Assembly (NCBI GenBank): GCA_003313425.1
Contig: NHZP01000055.1
Coordinates: 62,001 to 126,000, forward strand
Reading direction: 5' to 3'
DNA from: Pseudopyrenochaeta lycopersici
Taxonomy: Eukaryota; Ascomycota; Dothideomycetes; Pleosporales; Pseudopyrenochaetaceae
Length of the DNA stretch: 64,000 nt
Both the position numbers and the translations under genes were made by a program. Positions within the stretch are counted from its first letter, which is position 1, and every line of letters begins with the position of its first letter. The notes under the pieces were generated by a model that did not search any database, had not been told where the DNA came from, and saw nothing but the letters and a program-made list of their open reading frames with translations. This document shows positions 12,758 to 22,115 of the stretch, in pieces.

Positions 12758-13524
12758 ATGGCAGATTTGCTGCCTGACAGGAGTCTGTCGGAAGAATTTG
12801 AAAAGCTCAAGTTCTCGCAGTAAGTGTTCGCGTCTCGCCTCTCACGCGGCCCTGCACTTATATTGAGCAGGTTTCTTACCACCTCCGTCATAGCGGTCAC
12901 TGTTGCCAACTCGAAAACATTCTACCACCATTCCGACCTACTAGCCGCTGAGTCCAGAAAGGTTCTCCAATAGCCTGACGGGTAGGTTCAAGGAAGCGGA
13001 GGAGAATGCTATTGAGATAGAGGATGAAGATCCTAACCTTTTGGAATCTTCGTCGAATACCTTTACCGCGACCGCTCGACCCTTTCCCGCGAGGTCCAGC
13101 ATTACTCCGAATACGTGACCTTGGCACACCTCTATGCCATGGGAGAACGTCTTATGGCACCGAAATTTCAATCCTATTCTCTTTGGAGATTCGCCCAATC
13201 GATAGTGAGCAACACGTTCATCTCAGATGAGAGCATTTGTGAACTACTTCGGATTGCCTGCACGGAAATTACTGAGAGAGTGAGGATCCTATGAGGGCGC
13301 AGATATTCTGGTACGGAGGGATCAAAATCACTAACCTCCGGAAATTCGGCATATTTCATCAACTGCTGAACGACATTCCAGACTTGGGGAAGCAGCTGTG
13401 CCTATGGGTGGGCCAAAGTCAACCAAAAAAACCAGCCATGCCGAATGAACTTCAATACCAGAAGTTTGCGCCGGAAAGCGAGTACGGCCTGCAACATTCC
13501 CCTGAGGCAACTCCAAAAAGTTGA
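12758..13524 (+). pseudogene. BTB/POZ-domain protein, frameshifted
   Basis: The relic starts at ATG 12758 (MADLLPDRSLSEEFEKLKFS). An intron at 12820-12870 leads in frame to VTVANSKTFYHHSDLLAAES, the start of a BTB fold. The continuation RFKEAEENAIEIEDEDPNLL, then FVEYLYRDR, LAHLYAMGERLMAPKF and ICELLRIACTEI, follows the usual order of fungal BTB proteins. The frame changes at about 12972, 13047 and 13282, so no single protein can be read. The last segment (FWYGGIKITNLRKFGIFHQL to 13524) is in a third frame. Sequencing error is possible, but three independent shifts favour a pseudogene. Confidence 0.75.
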
Positions 13525-13545
13525 ACAGTTGTTAATTACTGCAGC

Positions 13546-15240
13546 TTGCAGTTGCCCTCTCGCACATGGGAGCCTACCTGGGTTCACAGCGGTCGCCAAC
13601 CCGCTTTTATCAGCAGCATACCCCTCGTCTCATTCGGCACAAAGAAATACCTCTGGGGCAACATGCCAGCACTGGACATTTTGAATGTCAAGGACAATGA
13701 AGGCGAGACCGACGTCACCACTCGAGACTTGACGCTGCTCTTTGCGGCCTCTGGAGATCTTCGCAATGTTGCTAAGTCTGTTGTCGGACTTCCAGAGACC
13801 TATAGGGGCGAGTGTTGTGTCGTGATGAACGACAAGGAGTTTATCATCGTGGCACGAAATGCGATTATGCTGCTGGTGGCTCTGCACTTAGATGCTGAGG
13901 TCGCTGTGCCAATGATCATTCATCTCTGGTACTCGGCTGCACTCCCCCGTGCCATGGTCGACGTTCTTCAGTCCCGCATCTTGGTCTTGATTGAAGACGT
14001 ATGCAACAAGATCAAGGACAAACCTACTGGATCGTTACAATCGAGGACGTTCACTATCAACGGTTCCAAGCTGCGCCTTGTGCTCAGGAAAGAAGAGTGG
14101 TTCGAGCTGACTACATACTTCACTGTCCCAAAGACGCTCACTTTAAAAGACTCACAAATGGTTCGTCGCCGCGTGACTCTGGCGCCAGAGAGGATCGACT
14201 ATCGTGAGCGTGCCATGTTGCAGTGGCCTCGCGCTCTGCGGAAGGTTGACATGCACTTCCGCAACGAAGGTGTGCTTCTGCCATATGGATGCTCGCTTGA
14301 GGCTTTCAACACGCCAAATCCGTAAGTCGAACCAAAAGTTAAAAATGATGCAATGACTAATCTGCATCTAGGACGCTGTTCCAGGACGAAAACTGGCCCA
14401 TGAAGGATAGTTCAAATCCTCGTGAAGGCTGGCACTATTATGAGTATAAGAAGTATGCACCTACGGCTAAAGCAGATGAACATGGAGCTATCTTCTTTTA
14501 TGTCCGCGACCTGCTGCTCAAGTTCTGCACTCGTCTGCAAAACGTCAAGATCTCTATTCGGATGTTCAGCATGGATGCGCAGGATCTGGGACAATACATT
14601 AGCGACTTGAAGTTCGACCGCATCGAGGTTTGTACTGTTTTTGAGCGTCTTCCATTGTTGGCTCCTCTGACTGATTACGCTCAAGATTTCTAATATTTGT
14701 GACCGCGGTTTCCTTGGACCACATTCCTGCATTCAAGTCTTCGCGCCACTTCTCAAGCACAAGCCTGACAACCCAAAGGCCACACTCCTAATGCTCTTCC
14801 TTAACGCCGCCACCGAAACAGAGAATGCCAATAAATCGTCCGCCAAATGGAGATCTGGCTTGGAGGTCGCTATGCGTCGTCTCAATAAGTACATGCCTCT
14901 CGACCGTGCGAAGGCCGCCCAGATTCAAAACGCAGATGACGTTGGTCGGCATCCTGACTTCGTTCGTCGCACTAGCTGTCACGACATGCTCAAGAATTGG
15001 GAACAGTGGTTCGATATGTTCATGAAGGACAGCGAATTGGTTGATTTTGCAAATCTGTGTGGATTGAAAATCAAGAACAAGCACACTATAGTGGAACCTT
15101 GGCCGTGCAAGGTCGGAGTTCGCACTACAAAGGAGGAGTTCGATATCTTGCGCGCTAGCGGCACGACTGGATATGAGCGCTATATGGAATTTGAGAGGCG
15201 GGACGGTGTGATTGATGAAGTGAGCTTTAGTATCCATTGA
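13546..15240 (+). CDS. DUF4470-domain protein
   Basis: My model is join(<13546..14321, 14372..14627, 14686..15240), about 528 residues, with introns of 50 and 58 bp that keep frame. The first exon has the DUF4470 signature: SFGTKKYLWGNMPALDILNV, then TRDLTLLFAASGDLRNVAKS and GECCVVMNDKEFIIVARNAI. The rest matches the long C-terminal part of this fungal family, with MLKNWEQWFDMFMKD near the end. The function of the family is unknown; some members carry a MYND zinc finger, which is not seen here. The 5' end is uncertain: no ATG lies in frame upstream of the domain within exon 1, so a first exon may be missing, or truncated where the BTB relic ends 21 bp upstream. Confidence 0.8.
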
Positions 15241-15483
15241 ACTAGTGCCTGCTCCTCATACAACCGTAGCTTTCGATTTGGCGCTGTTTCTGCAATCTGA
15301 AGCTACTTGCCCCCAGCCTTAGGCTGACCAGTACCACTATTTGTATTCCGCTCTCCCGCGCTCTGAGCACAAGCTGCAAAGCCGGAGGATGATATGTCTC
15401 CGCCGCTGCAAGCCTAGTTGCGTTGCGGTTGGCAATGTGTCGAGCAAGCATACCCTAAGATGCGAGAAGACAGATTAACTAAT

Positions 15484-15780
15484 TTAAGCGATCTCTTCTA
15501 CTTCCTGCATTTGGCCGAATAGGTCGTAGTTAAGAGGCGTGTTGATCGAGGTTGAAACACCTTGGTATCTCCGTGCGAGCGTAACGCGCTTAACACCATG
15601 CTGCTCCGCGATCTTTGTGTAATTGGGTTTTTCGCCAGGCTTCAGGGATTCTATAGCTTTCATTGCAGCCTCAATTAAGCCCATATGGGTGGAGTTACGT
15701 AGTGTTGAACTTTTGGTGTTGTTGGCGCGGAGCGATCGTGTCGGCTGGCAACGAAGGGCTTGTCGTGTTGAGCGAACCAC
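15484..15780 (-). pseudogene. Fot1/pogo transposase N-terminal fragment (psq-type helix-turn-helix)
   Basis: The minus frame contains AAMKAIESLKPGEKPNYTKI, then AEQHGVKRVTLARRYQG, a typical psq DNA-binding helix-turn-helix of Fot1-like transposases. The CENP-B-like and DDE domains are missing downstream. The frame ends at a stop at 15484. It is a scrap rather than a host gene, although domesticated psq proteins exist. Confidence 0.7.
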
Positions 15781-16601
15781 AGTACGCGCCTACGGCCTTC
15801 TGACGCGTCGGTCCTCTATAGTTTAAACAAGAAGACATCGGAGGGCCTATCGGCATTACCTTTGTCAAGTAAGTTCAACGCGTTGGAAGCACTGATATCT
15901 TTGTAATTTGACCTCGAAAATTAGCAGAAGGCATCTAGCCCATCTCCTATCAGTTCGGACTGAATGATCTGTGATTAGAGCGAAATTATCATACTTGGCC
16001 GACGCGCAGAAACGTCGTGGCAGGCTGCTTTATGCGACGACGCATTAACTAGCTTTCGTAGGATCAGTTGTTTTGAGGAGTGCATAAGAGACCCAATAGA
16101 GAAGCGCCATGTAGATGTTCGAAAAAGGTGGATAGAGCTGGCGGCGCGAGGGGAGGTGGGTTCATGCACGAACCACCGTCACACGCTTACCTGGTAGGGA
16201 GCCACGCGGTTGACAAAAATCGCCGCACTGCCAAAACGTCCAATCTCACCAAAAACACGCCAAGATTGGAGCGAACACCAATGCAGGTGTCTGCGCAACG
16301 CATGATTAATCTACAACAACACCTTTTAGTTAATAACTGTAAAGCTAGGACGGTACCATAAGTAATGCTCTATGATGTACAGTAGAATTTCAGGATTATC
16401 TTTTGTTGTTGCGTAGATATCTAAGCTGATAAAAGATGACTTTTGGGAGTGCGGGGAATTTTGTCAACCGCGTGGGAGCCTACTACGAATGTACAAAGGT
16501 TCTTGCATCACCCTGCGAGCGTCCTCAACGCACCGACCTCACTGCGCTCTGCAATTCTCATCTTGCGTAACTCAACTGATGGTCGCGTATCTGCCCAGAC
16601 A
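15781..16601. other. non-coding region upstream of the AT-hook gene
   Basis: No supported gene. Frames here are short and low in protein character. A frame is open from about 16443 into the AT-hook gene, but its residues before ATG 16602 are not AT-hook-like. Confidence 0.4.
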
Positions 16602-17270
16602 ATGGCTCGAACCAACATGCAACCCAAGGTGCAGGCAAGCGCGTCGTGCGGTCGCGGTCGCGCTAAAGCAGACGCGCAAGAACCGGCTCCGATCACTGAT
16701 AGCATACCAAAGAAAGAGGCGGCTCCAATTGCAGACACCGCATCGAAGAAGCGTGGTCGCCCTGGAAAGACTGGCGCCGTCGAGGCCGCAGTTGAACCCC
16801 CGAAAAAGCGCGGTCGTCCTTCCAAAGCCCCAACCGACGAGCCCACTGCCGCCGCCAAGGATGCTCCCAAACGCGGTCGCCGTGCCGTCAACGAGGTGGA
16901 GCCTGCAGAAGAAGAAGCCGCAGCCCTGAAGAAGCGCAGAGGTCGCCCGCGCAAAGAAGAGGCAGTCACTAAAGAAGCGCCTACGACCCTAAAGCGCCGC
17001 GGTCACCCAGCCAAAGATGCCGCTGCTGTCGACCTCAAAGCTCTGAAGGTCGCTTCTGCTCCGAGCGTCCCCGCCGCCAAGAAAGTCTGAAAAGAGAGAA
17101 AAGTGAAAGCAGCCCAACCGCCAGCGAAGGCGCATGGCCGTCCGCGAAAAGATAATGCTGTCGAAGCTCCAGCTCCGAAGAAGACCGCCGGTCGCAAGCC
17201 CACAAAAAGTAGCGGCTACGAAGCCTGCCAAGGCTACCCCCGTCAAACCCCCAATGAAGAAAAAAATGAG
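16602..17270 (+). pseudogene. AT-hook (GRP-type) DNA-binding protein, frameshifted at 3' end
   Basis: From ATG 16602 the frame encodes repeated AT-hook cores within an Ala/Pro/Glu/Lys-rich chain: KKRGRPGK, KKRGRPSK, PKRGRR and KKRRGRPRK, plus a variant LKRRGHPAK. Such proteins bind the minor groove of AT-rich DNA and are usually nuclear. The frame stops at 17088-17090, but AT-hook coding continues in a second frame (AHGRPRKDNA, KKTAGRKPTK, from about 17106). It then continues in a third frame (KVAATKPAKATPVKPPMKKK) up to about 17270, where transposon-like sequence begins. Two shifts therefore separate a longer ancestral reading. The product as it stands would be about 162 residues with five hook-like motifs and might still be made. 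Confidence 0.65.
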
Positions 17271-17309
17271 ACACTTTTTGATGTGTCAGCATACCCCACC
17301 AATGCTGCC
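17258..17309 (+). repeat. copy of a transposon end also found at 27299-27350
   Basis: About 50 bp from CCAATGAAG to CACCA match the reverse complement of about 27299-27350, with one indel and a few substitutions. Both contain ATGAAG, an A-tract, then ATGAGACACTTTTTG and ATGTGTCAGCA. At 27 kb it is the outer end of a mariner-like element, so this copy is probably a transposon terminus that entered the 3' end of the AT-hook gene. Confidence 0.7.
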
Positions 17310-17454
17310 CACCACCAAACTACCATAGTAACTGCACAGCAGCACGATGCAGAGGCCATTCTTTAAGCTGGTTTTGATGAAGCTGTTTATTTGTATGTAT
17401 ATCTGTATATAGGTGGCATTTTTTGGTGTTGTACGTCTACCACAGATCTGACGC

Positions 17455-17690
17455 GCGCAGCTGGGTTAGCTCACGCCTACAACTTCGCTTGTACGCGCCT
17501 TTGTATGCTTGTTAAAGTGCTTTAACCAGGCGAGGGAAAGTTCATTTGATGTCCAGCCATTAGGGCTAACCTCAAGGACCCAGTCGTGGGGTAAGTCGTT
17601 GTACCAAGAGGAGATGAGGACCTTGCCTGCAAAGATATTAAAGGGTGGGATTGCCCACCCAGCTGTTACCTCAGTTCCCTCAGACTATAG
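17455..17690 (-). pseudogene. Fot1/pogo transposase fragment (central DDE region)
   Basis: On the minus strand the frame reads PPFNIFAGKVLISSWYNDLP, then DWVLEVSPNGWTSNELSLAW and LKHFNKHTKAR. This matches the DDE_1 core between the first and second catalytic residues (compare SVSKNGWTNNALGLEWLKHF in the intact element at 42240-43940). There is no start codon and no catalytic residue in the piece. It is on the same strand as the helix-turn-helix scrap at 15484 but in the wrong order to belong to the same copy. Confidence 0.75.
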
Positions 17691-17932
17691 TTAAATTAGC
17701 AGATCTTGTCATTGATATACCATTCCTCCATAGAGGGATGCGCCAACTATATTATCATTGGCTGTGACTGCACGCGTTACGCTGTGTGCGTGCATCTAGC
17801 TCCTGCATATGCGAAGCGGATGCCTGGGACGGCACACCCGCCGCCGATTGTGGTTAGTGAGGTCGCTTCCAATGTACTATAATAAATGAAAAAGGTAGTG
17901 ATGTCCGTATTATTTCCTTATCAATTTGCACC

Positions 17933-18616
17933 ATGGGCCTTCTCTATGACGCAGTCGCAATTAGTCAGACGAAGACCGTTGGGATCAACCAACACGACTG
18001 GACGATCTTCTATTCCGACGACTATCTGAAGGCGATCGGCGTTAGAGGCCTTTCAGCATGCTCAGTCATCGCCATCGTTTCTCCGCATGCCGCCGCTGTC
18101 GCTCATATCGGACCAAACATACTCGGCTCTTCCAACCCCAACTCTTTCATCGAGCTCGCACAAAATTTGACGAGGGACACCGTCTCTATATGTACGGCAA
18201 ATCCAGCATTGTTTCCACCAGAAAGCAAAACGCACATCATCTTTGCCATGGCCAACAACGACGTCATTACTGCACCCGAGCAATTGAGAGCTATGTACCA
18301 AGATGTCAAGGCATTGCCTCACAGCAATGTGCAATGGCATTACTACGAACAATCCGACCCGTCAAGCATCAATCCTCAAACACATTTAGGAACCGTCTTC
18401 GTTGACGGACGGCATGGTACTCCGCGGGTGTACGTAGAGGATAGAGACATTACAGACGCTCCTGGGAATAACCTGATGTGGAGCTACAATGGGCGATATC
18501 AGCTCAAACTCGGTACTGTTATCTTGGAAGAGACCCTCAACCCTCCACTTCATACATGGATCTATGTCAGCGACAAATGGACTAAATGGGATGGACACAA
18601 TTGGGTGTCGCAGTAA
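17933..18616 (+). CDS. conserved-looking protein of 227 aa, possible CheD-like fold
   Basis: A single exon starts at ATG 17933 (context CACCATGG, a good fungal start). Residues 36-61 read GVRGLSACSVIAIVSPHAAA followed by VAHIGP. This places a cysteine (43) and a histidine (58) in a pattern reminiscent of bacterial CheD glutamine deamidases (GSCVAV...NHF). The middle (THIIFAMANNDVITAPEQLR) looks alpha/beta; the C-terminal part (YVEDRDI, DKWTKWDGHNWV) looks beta-rich. There is no signal peptide or membrane helix. The family is not certain and the CheD comparison is an inference from the short motif. Confidence 0.65.
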   Translation: MGLLYDAVAISQTKTVGINQHDWTIFYSDDYLKAIGVRGLSACSVIAIVSPHAAAVAHIGPNILGSSNPNSFIELAQNLTRDTVSICTANPALFPPESKTHIIFAMANNDVITAPEQLRAMYQDVKALPHSNVQWHYYEQSDPSSINPQTHLGTVFVDGRHGTPRVYVEDRDITDAPGNNLMWSYNGRYQLKLGTVILEETLNPPLHTWIYVSDKWTKWDGHNWVSQ

Positions 18617-18682
18617 TTTAAACCTAGACAGGTCGAAGTCTGTAAAAGGGCGAATTTGGCAATGAACATCTAACTTATGTAT

Positions 18683-20837
18683 TTAGGAATACTGCCTAAG
18701 TATATCTATGATGCTTGTGTATCCTTTGCTTTCTGCGGCCTCTAAGGGTGTGCGTCCCCTAATCGAAGGACAAGCAGGATCAGCTCCCCTAGAGAGAAGA
18801 TACGCCACGATATCTGTCTTTCCCTTTTGTACGGCAGTGAATAAAGGTGTGCCAGGCTCTCCGAGTTTTACTTCCATCCAGGACCGTGGATCATTTTGGA
18901 ACATGATGCTATTGATAGGGCATCCTAAGTTGAGTAGCAGTTCGATGACCTCAAGGACATCCTTTTTGTCTCGATTGATGGCGAAGTGAAGAAGCTGGCC
19001 TCTTTGTATCCCATTGCAGCGCTCCAAGAACAGTCTAATTGTCGACATCGGTGCCAGCTGAACCGCTACCGATGTTGGTGTGACGTCCCAGTCACCTCTT
19101 GCACTGACGGAAGCTCCATTGTCAATAAGCCAACGACAGAAGTGTTCGTCATGGACAAAGCTCCTAGCAAATGTCAATCGTAGTAATTGTGCGTTGTACA
19201 ACGTACTCACCCAAGGCGGCCATACTTGGAGCTAGAGTCTCCCTGGTTGAAATCCCATCCAAAATCCATAAAGATCCGGAGTACAGCGGTTGAGCTCGCA
19301 CAATCTGTAAACAAGTGTGGAGTTCGATTCTCGCAAAGGTACAAGAGGATATCCGAATGATTGTTCTCTGCTGCTGCACTAAACGCGGCTGAAAACACTA
19401 GTAGATTACTGTTTGGATGTTGCGTCTTAGCGGTCTGAAAGATTTTGATGACCTCAACCAAGTCGTCGGAGCTGCTGGCTTTTCGTAGGTTTTCGGCCAA
19501 CTCTCCGAGCGGTCTGGAGCACTCCTCTGTCACTGTAGAAAAGGCCTCCGGCAACAATAGACGGACAGCATCGGTGAACCGTGTTGGAGGATCCTGATTT
19601 TTCATATCAACACCAGCACTGCGGAGAAGGTAGGTGATAGTTGAGCGTCTCTTTCCTGAAATAGCGCCGGCTAGGGCTCGAGTAATGTATCGCATTTCTT
19701 GATGGAAAGGCTTCATAAAACATCTCAGGCTCTCTGGTGTGCCAGATCGTGCAAGCCAGAACAGGCCACCAGTATACAGTGCTGTATCGCGAGCTTGGAA
19801 GCTTGGGAGAGCTGACAATAGCATCTGGACACTCTCATAATGGCCCTTTCTACAGCCGTCCTCAACTGCCAGCCCAATTGATGACTCTCCCATTTTTGAC
19901 AGACCTTCTGGCATGATATGAAGTAAGAGCTCTCGATTGTTCCACTCTACTGTCGACCGGATGAGAGTTGCCCAGAATGCTCTCTCTATATTGGAATCCG
20001 AGTGCTGTTGTCTACGGCTCAACAACAACTCCGCTACGGAGGCTTGGCTGGTTTTGGCTGTACGAATGATGGCGTCGTCGTAAGAAGACTTTGCGAAAGG
20101 GGTTCCGCGATCCAGTAACGTGACGACAATGTCCTTATGGCCAGCCACAGCTGCAGCTTGCACAGCATGAATGTAGCGAGCGTTCGACAGATGCTCGCGG
20201 TCATCCCAACTCCAATTTCGGAGTAGAATTGATACCATGCTCAGAGAACCTGATGATGCTGCAGCAGCGAAAACTTCTCCAAAATACCGCGTACTAGATG
20301 CGACGCTGATATTCTCCGCTAGTAGTTCTTTGACAAGCTGAAGTTGGTTCGCTTCAGCAGCCGCTACGAGCGCGTTTTCCCGAATCTCCTGGGATGAGAT
20401 ATGCGTGTCTTGCGCCGTGCTCAGGCAATCGACGAGGTCCCAGTAGATCATTGATTTCGCTGCTAGTCGCACTAGAGACCCAACATATCCCTCGTGAAAC
20501 TCAGGAGAGGTGCGCCCGGCAAGGAAGTCGGCTGTACAGCTGATTGTGTTGCAGAGCTTGTTGGAACGTCCGTTCAGCATCTTCGACTGAATGAGCTTAA
20601 CTCTCATGGTCTCACTCATCCTTTTAGAGGCTAGAACGGCTCTAGGTAGACGAAATATGCATTGCTGAACAAGCGCATCGAATCGCTCTGTTTGTAGTTA
20701 GGTTAGAATATCAAGTTTAGGTGGTTAGCCTTACGACATATAAGTCGAAGCTTCGTAGCCTCATCCAACCCTACAGCCTGGATAACAAGCACGACAACTG
20801 CCTCTAATATTTCGATTGGAAAATTGAGTAATGCCAT
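18683..20837 (-). CDS. ankyrin-repeat protein with F-box-like N-terminus
   Basis: My model is complement(join(18683..19163, 19211..20687, 20735..20837)), 686 residues, with two 47-bp introns and frame kept. The start MALLNFPIEILEAVVVLVIQ, followed by TKLRLIC, resembles the F-box of fungal ankyrin proteins. The next exon continues RFDALVQQCIFRLPRAVLAS. The body is a series of degenerate ankyrin repeats. The clearest are the C-terminal ones: WLIDNGASVSARGDWDVTP, then TPLFTAVQKGKTDIVAYLLS and RTPLEAAESKGYTSIIDIL. It would be a scaffold, possibly of an SCF ubiquitin ligase if the F-box is real. A start further upstream (frame open to 20984) is possible but less conserved-looking. Confidence 0.82.
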
Positions 20838-21546
20838 ATTGAGTTTCGGCGTCGAGGTCTTGACGCCTATAGTGGAAGATTGAACAGATAAGCAGTTGAT
20901 TGCATGGCAAACGTTGAGTGTCAGAGGAAAAGACATACCGCTATACAGTACAACCGCACCACTGCTCCTGCCCTTCTCTCGCACAAAGAATACGCCTTCA
21001 TCCGACGGCTTCGATCCCTTTCACTGAGTACGCAACGTTCCCTCGCGACGGGAGGAAATGTGTCGCAGTGCTCTGACACGCCAAACTGTGAAACGCTTGG
21101 CTTGGCCGCTACCCCCGCCACTTCATCACGTGCACGTATCGACGTGTTACTCTTCCTTCGCCGATACTAAAAGTGTTATAGTTCGGGGTGCCTCTTCAGG
21201 CAAACGGCCAACATGACGGGAAAGTAAACAGGGCTAGCTATCGATTCCGGTGCGTAAATACTGCTTGGTGCTTGCTTCGTGCTGTTGCCTGCTGTTGCAC
21301 TGTAGGTGTTAACCGAACAGTGAAAATGATTGGGATATGAGGCACAAAGTTAAGATGGTATTTTGTGATTGTATTTGTGTGTACGACAATATGTGTCGTC
21401 TGTCCAGAAGAGATGGCACAAGTCTCTGAGTCTTTTATGAAGACATCACGTGGACTGCTAAGCGAACTACTGCCCTTGGCCAATGGCGTGCGACACCTGC
21501 TGTTGCCTACGCGATACGCCGGGATAACTTACCGGTACCCTCCCAG
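20838..21546. other. upstream region of the ankyrin gene
   Basis: No gene recognised. It presumably holds the promoter of the minus-strand ankyrin gene and ends at the terminal repeat of the small transposon at 21547. Confidence 0.4.
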
Positions 21547-22084
21547 GCTGGCGTGATGTGTCCCCCGAAAATCGATGTGTCAACTTCAACCTCACATAAC
21601 TCCTCACCAACACGGGCTAAATTTTGTTGGTGAGTACCAAAAGAGGCTTCAGAGCCTGGAGGATCTTGCCTCATGTTTTAAATCACCAAAATTGGCCCGC
21701 GTTGTGGCTTAATTGCGCGTGGAAATCGGTGACTTGTTCGGAGAAGCTGTAAACTTCAACTCCAATTAGCTCATTACACTCACTCTTAGAATTTCTTATT
21801 TTGACATGGGAAGTAATTCAGAGCAAAAATAATATATCGCCAGCTATAAAACTAAATATTACATTTCATATTGAGGTGGAACTGCGCTGTGGAGCGTGGA
21901 GTTGCGATTTTCGGGGGCACAAATCTCAAAAACAGTTGGATCCCAGATCATGTGATACGACAGTCAAACACTGGTGTAACACACCAGTAGGCTATATATA
22001 CAGACCTACAGACACAGACACTCAATCACATTTGTTCTTCTAGTTCAGAGCTTCAAGTAAAACGGGGGGACAAATCACGCCAGC
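21547..22084. mobile_element. small non-autonomous DNA element (MITE-like)
   Basis: The ends are inverted repeats: GCTGGCGTGATGTGTCCCCC at 21547 and the reverse complement of GCTGGCGTGATTTGTCCCCC ending at 22084. That is about 20 bp with one mismatch in the outer part. The 538 bp between have no coding frame of note. A perfect hairpin ACTGGTGT..ACACCAGT lies at 21970-21988, and a TATATATA-like stretch follows. No target-site duplication is clear, so the exact outer base is uncertain. Confidence 0.65.
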
Positions 22085-22115
22085 CACACTCTCATTTCAG
22101 TTGTGTTTATAGCGA

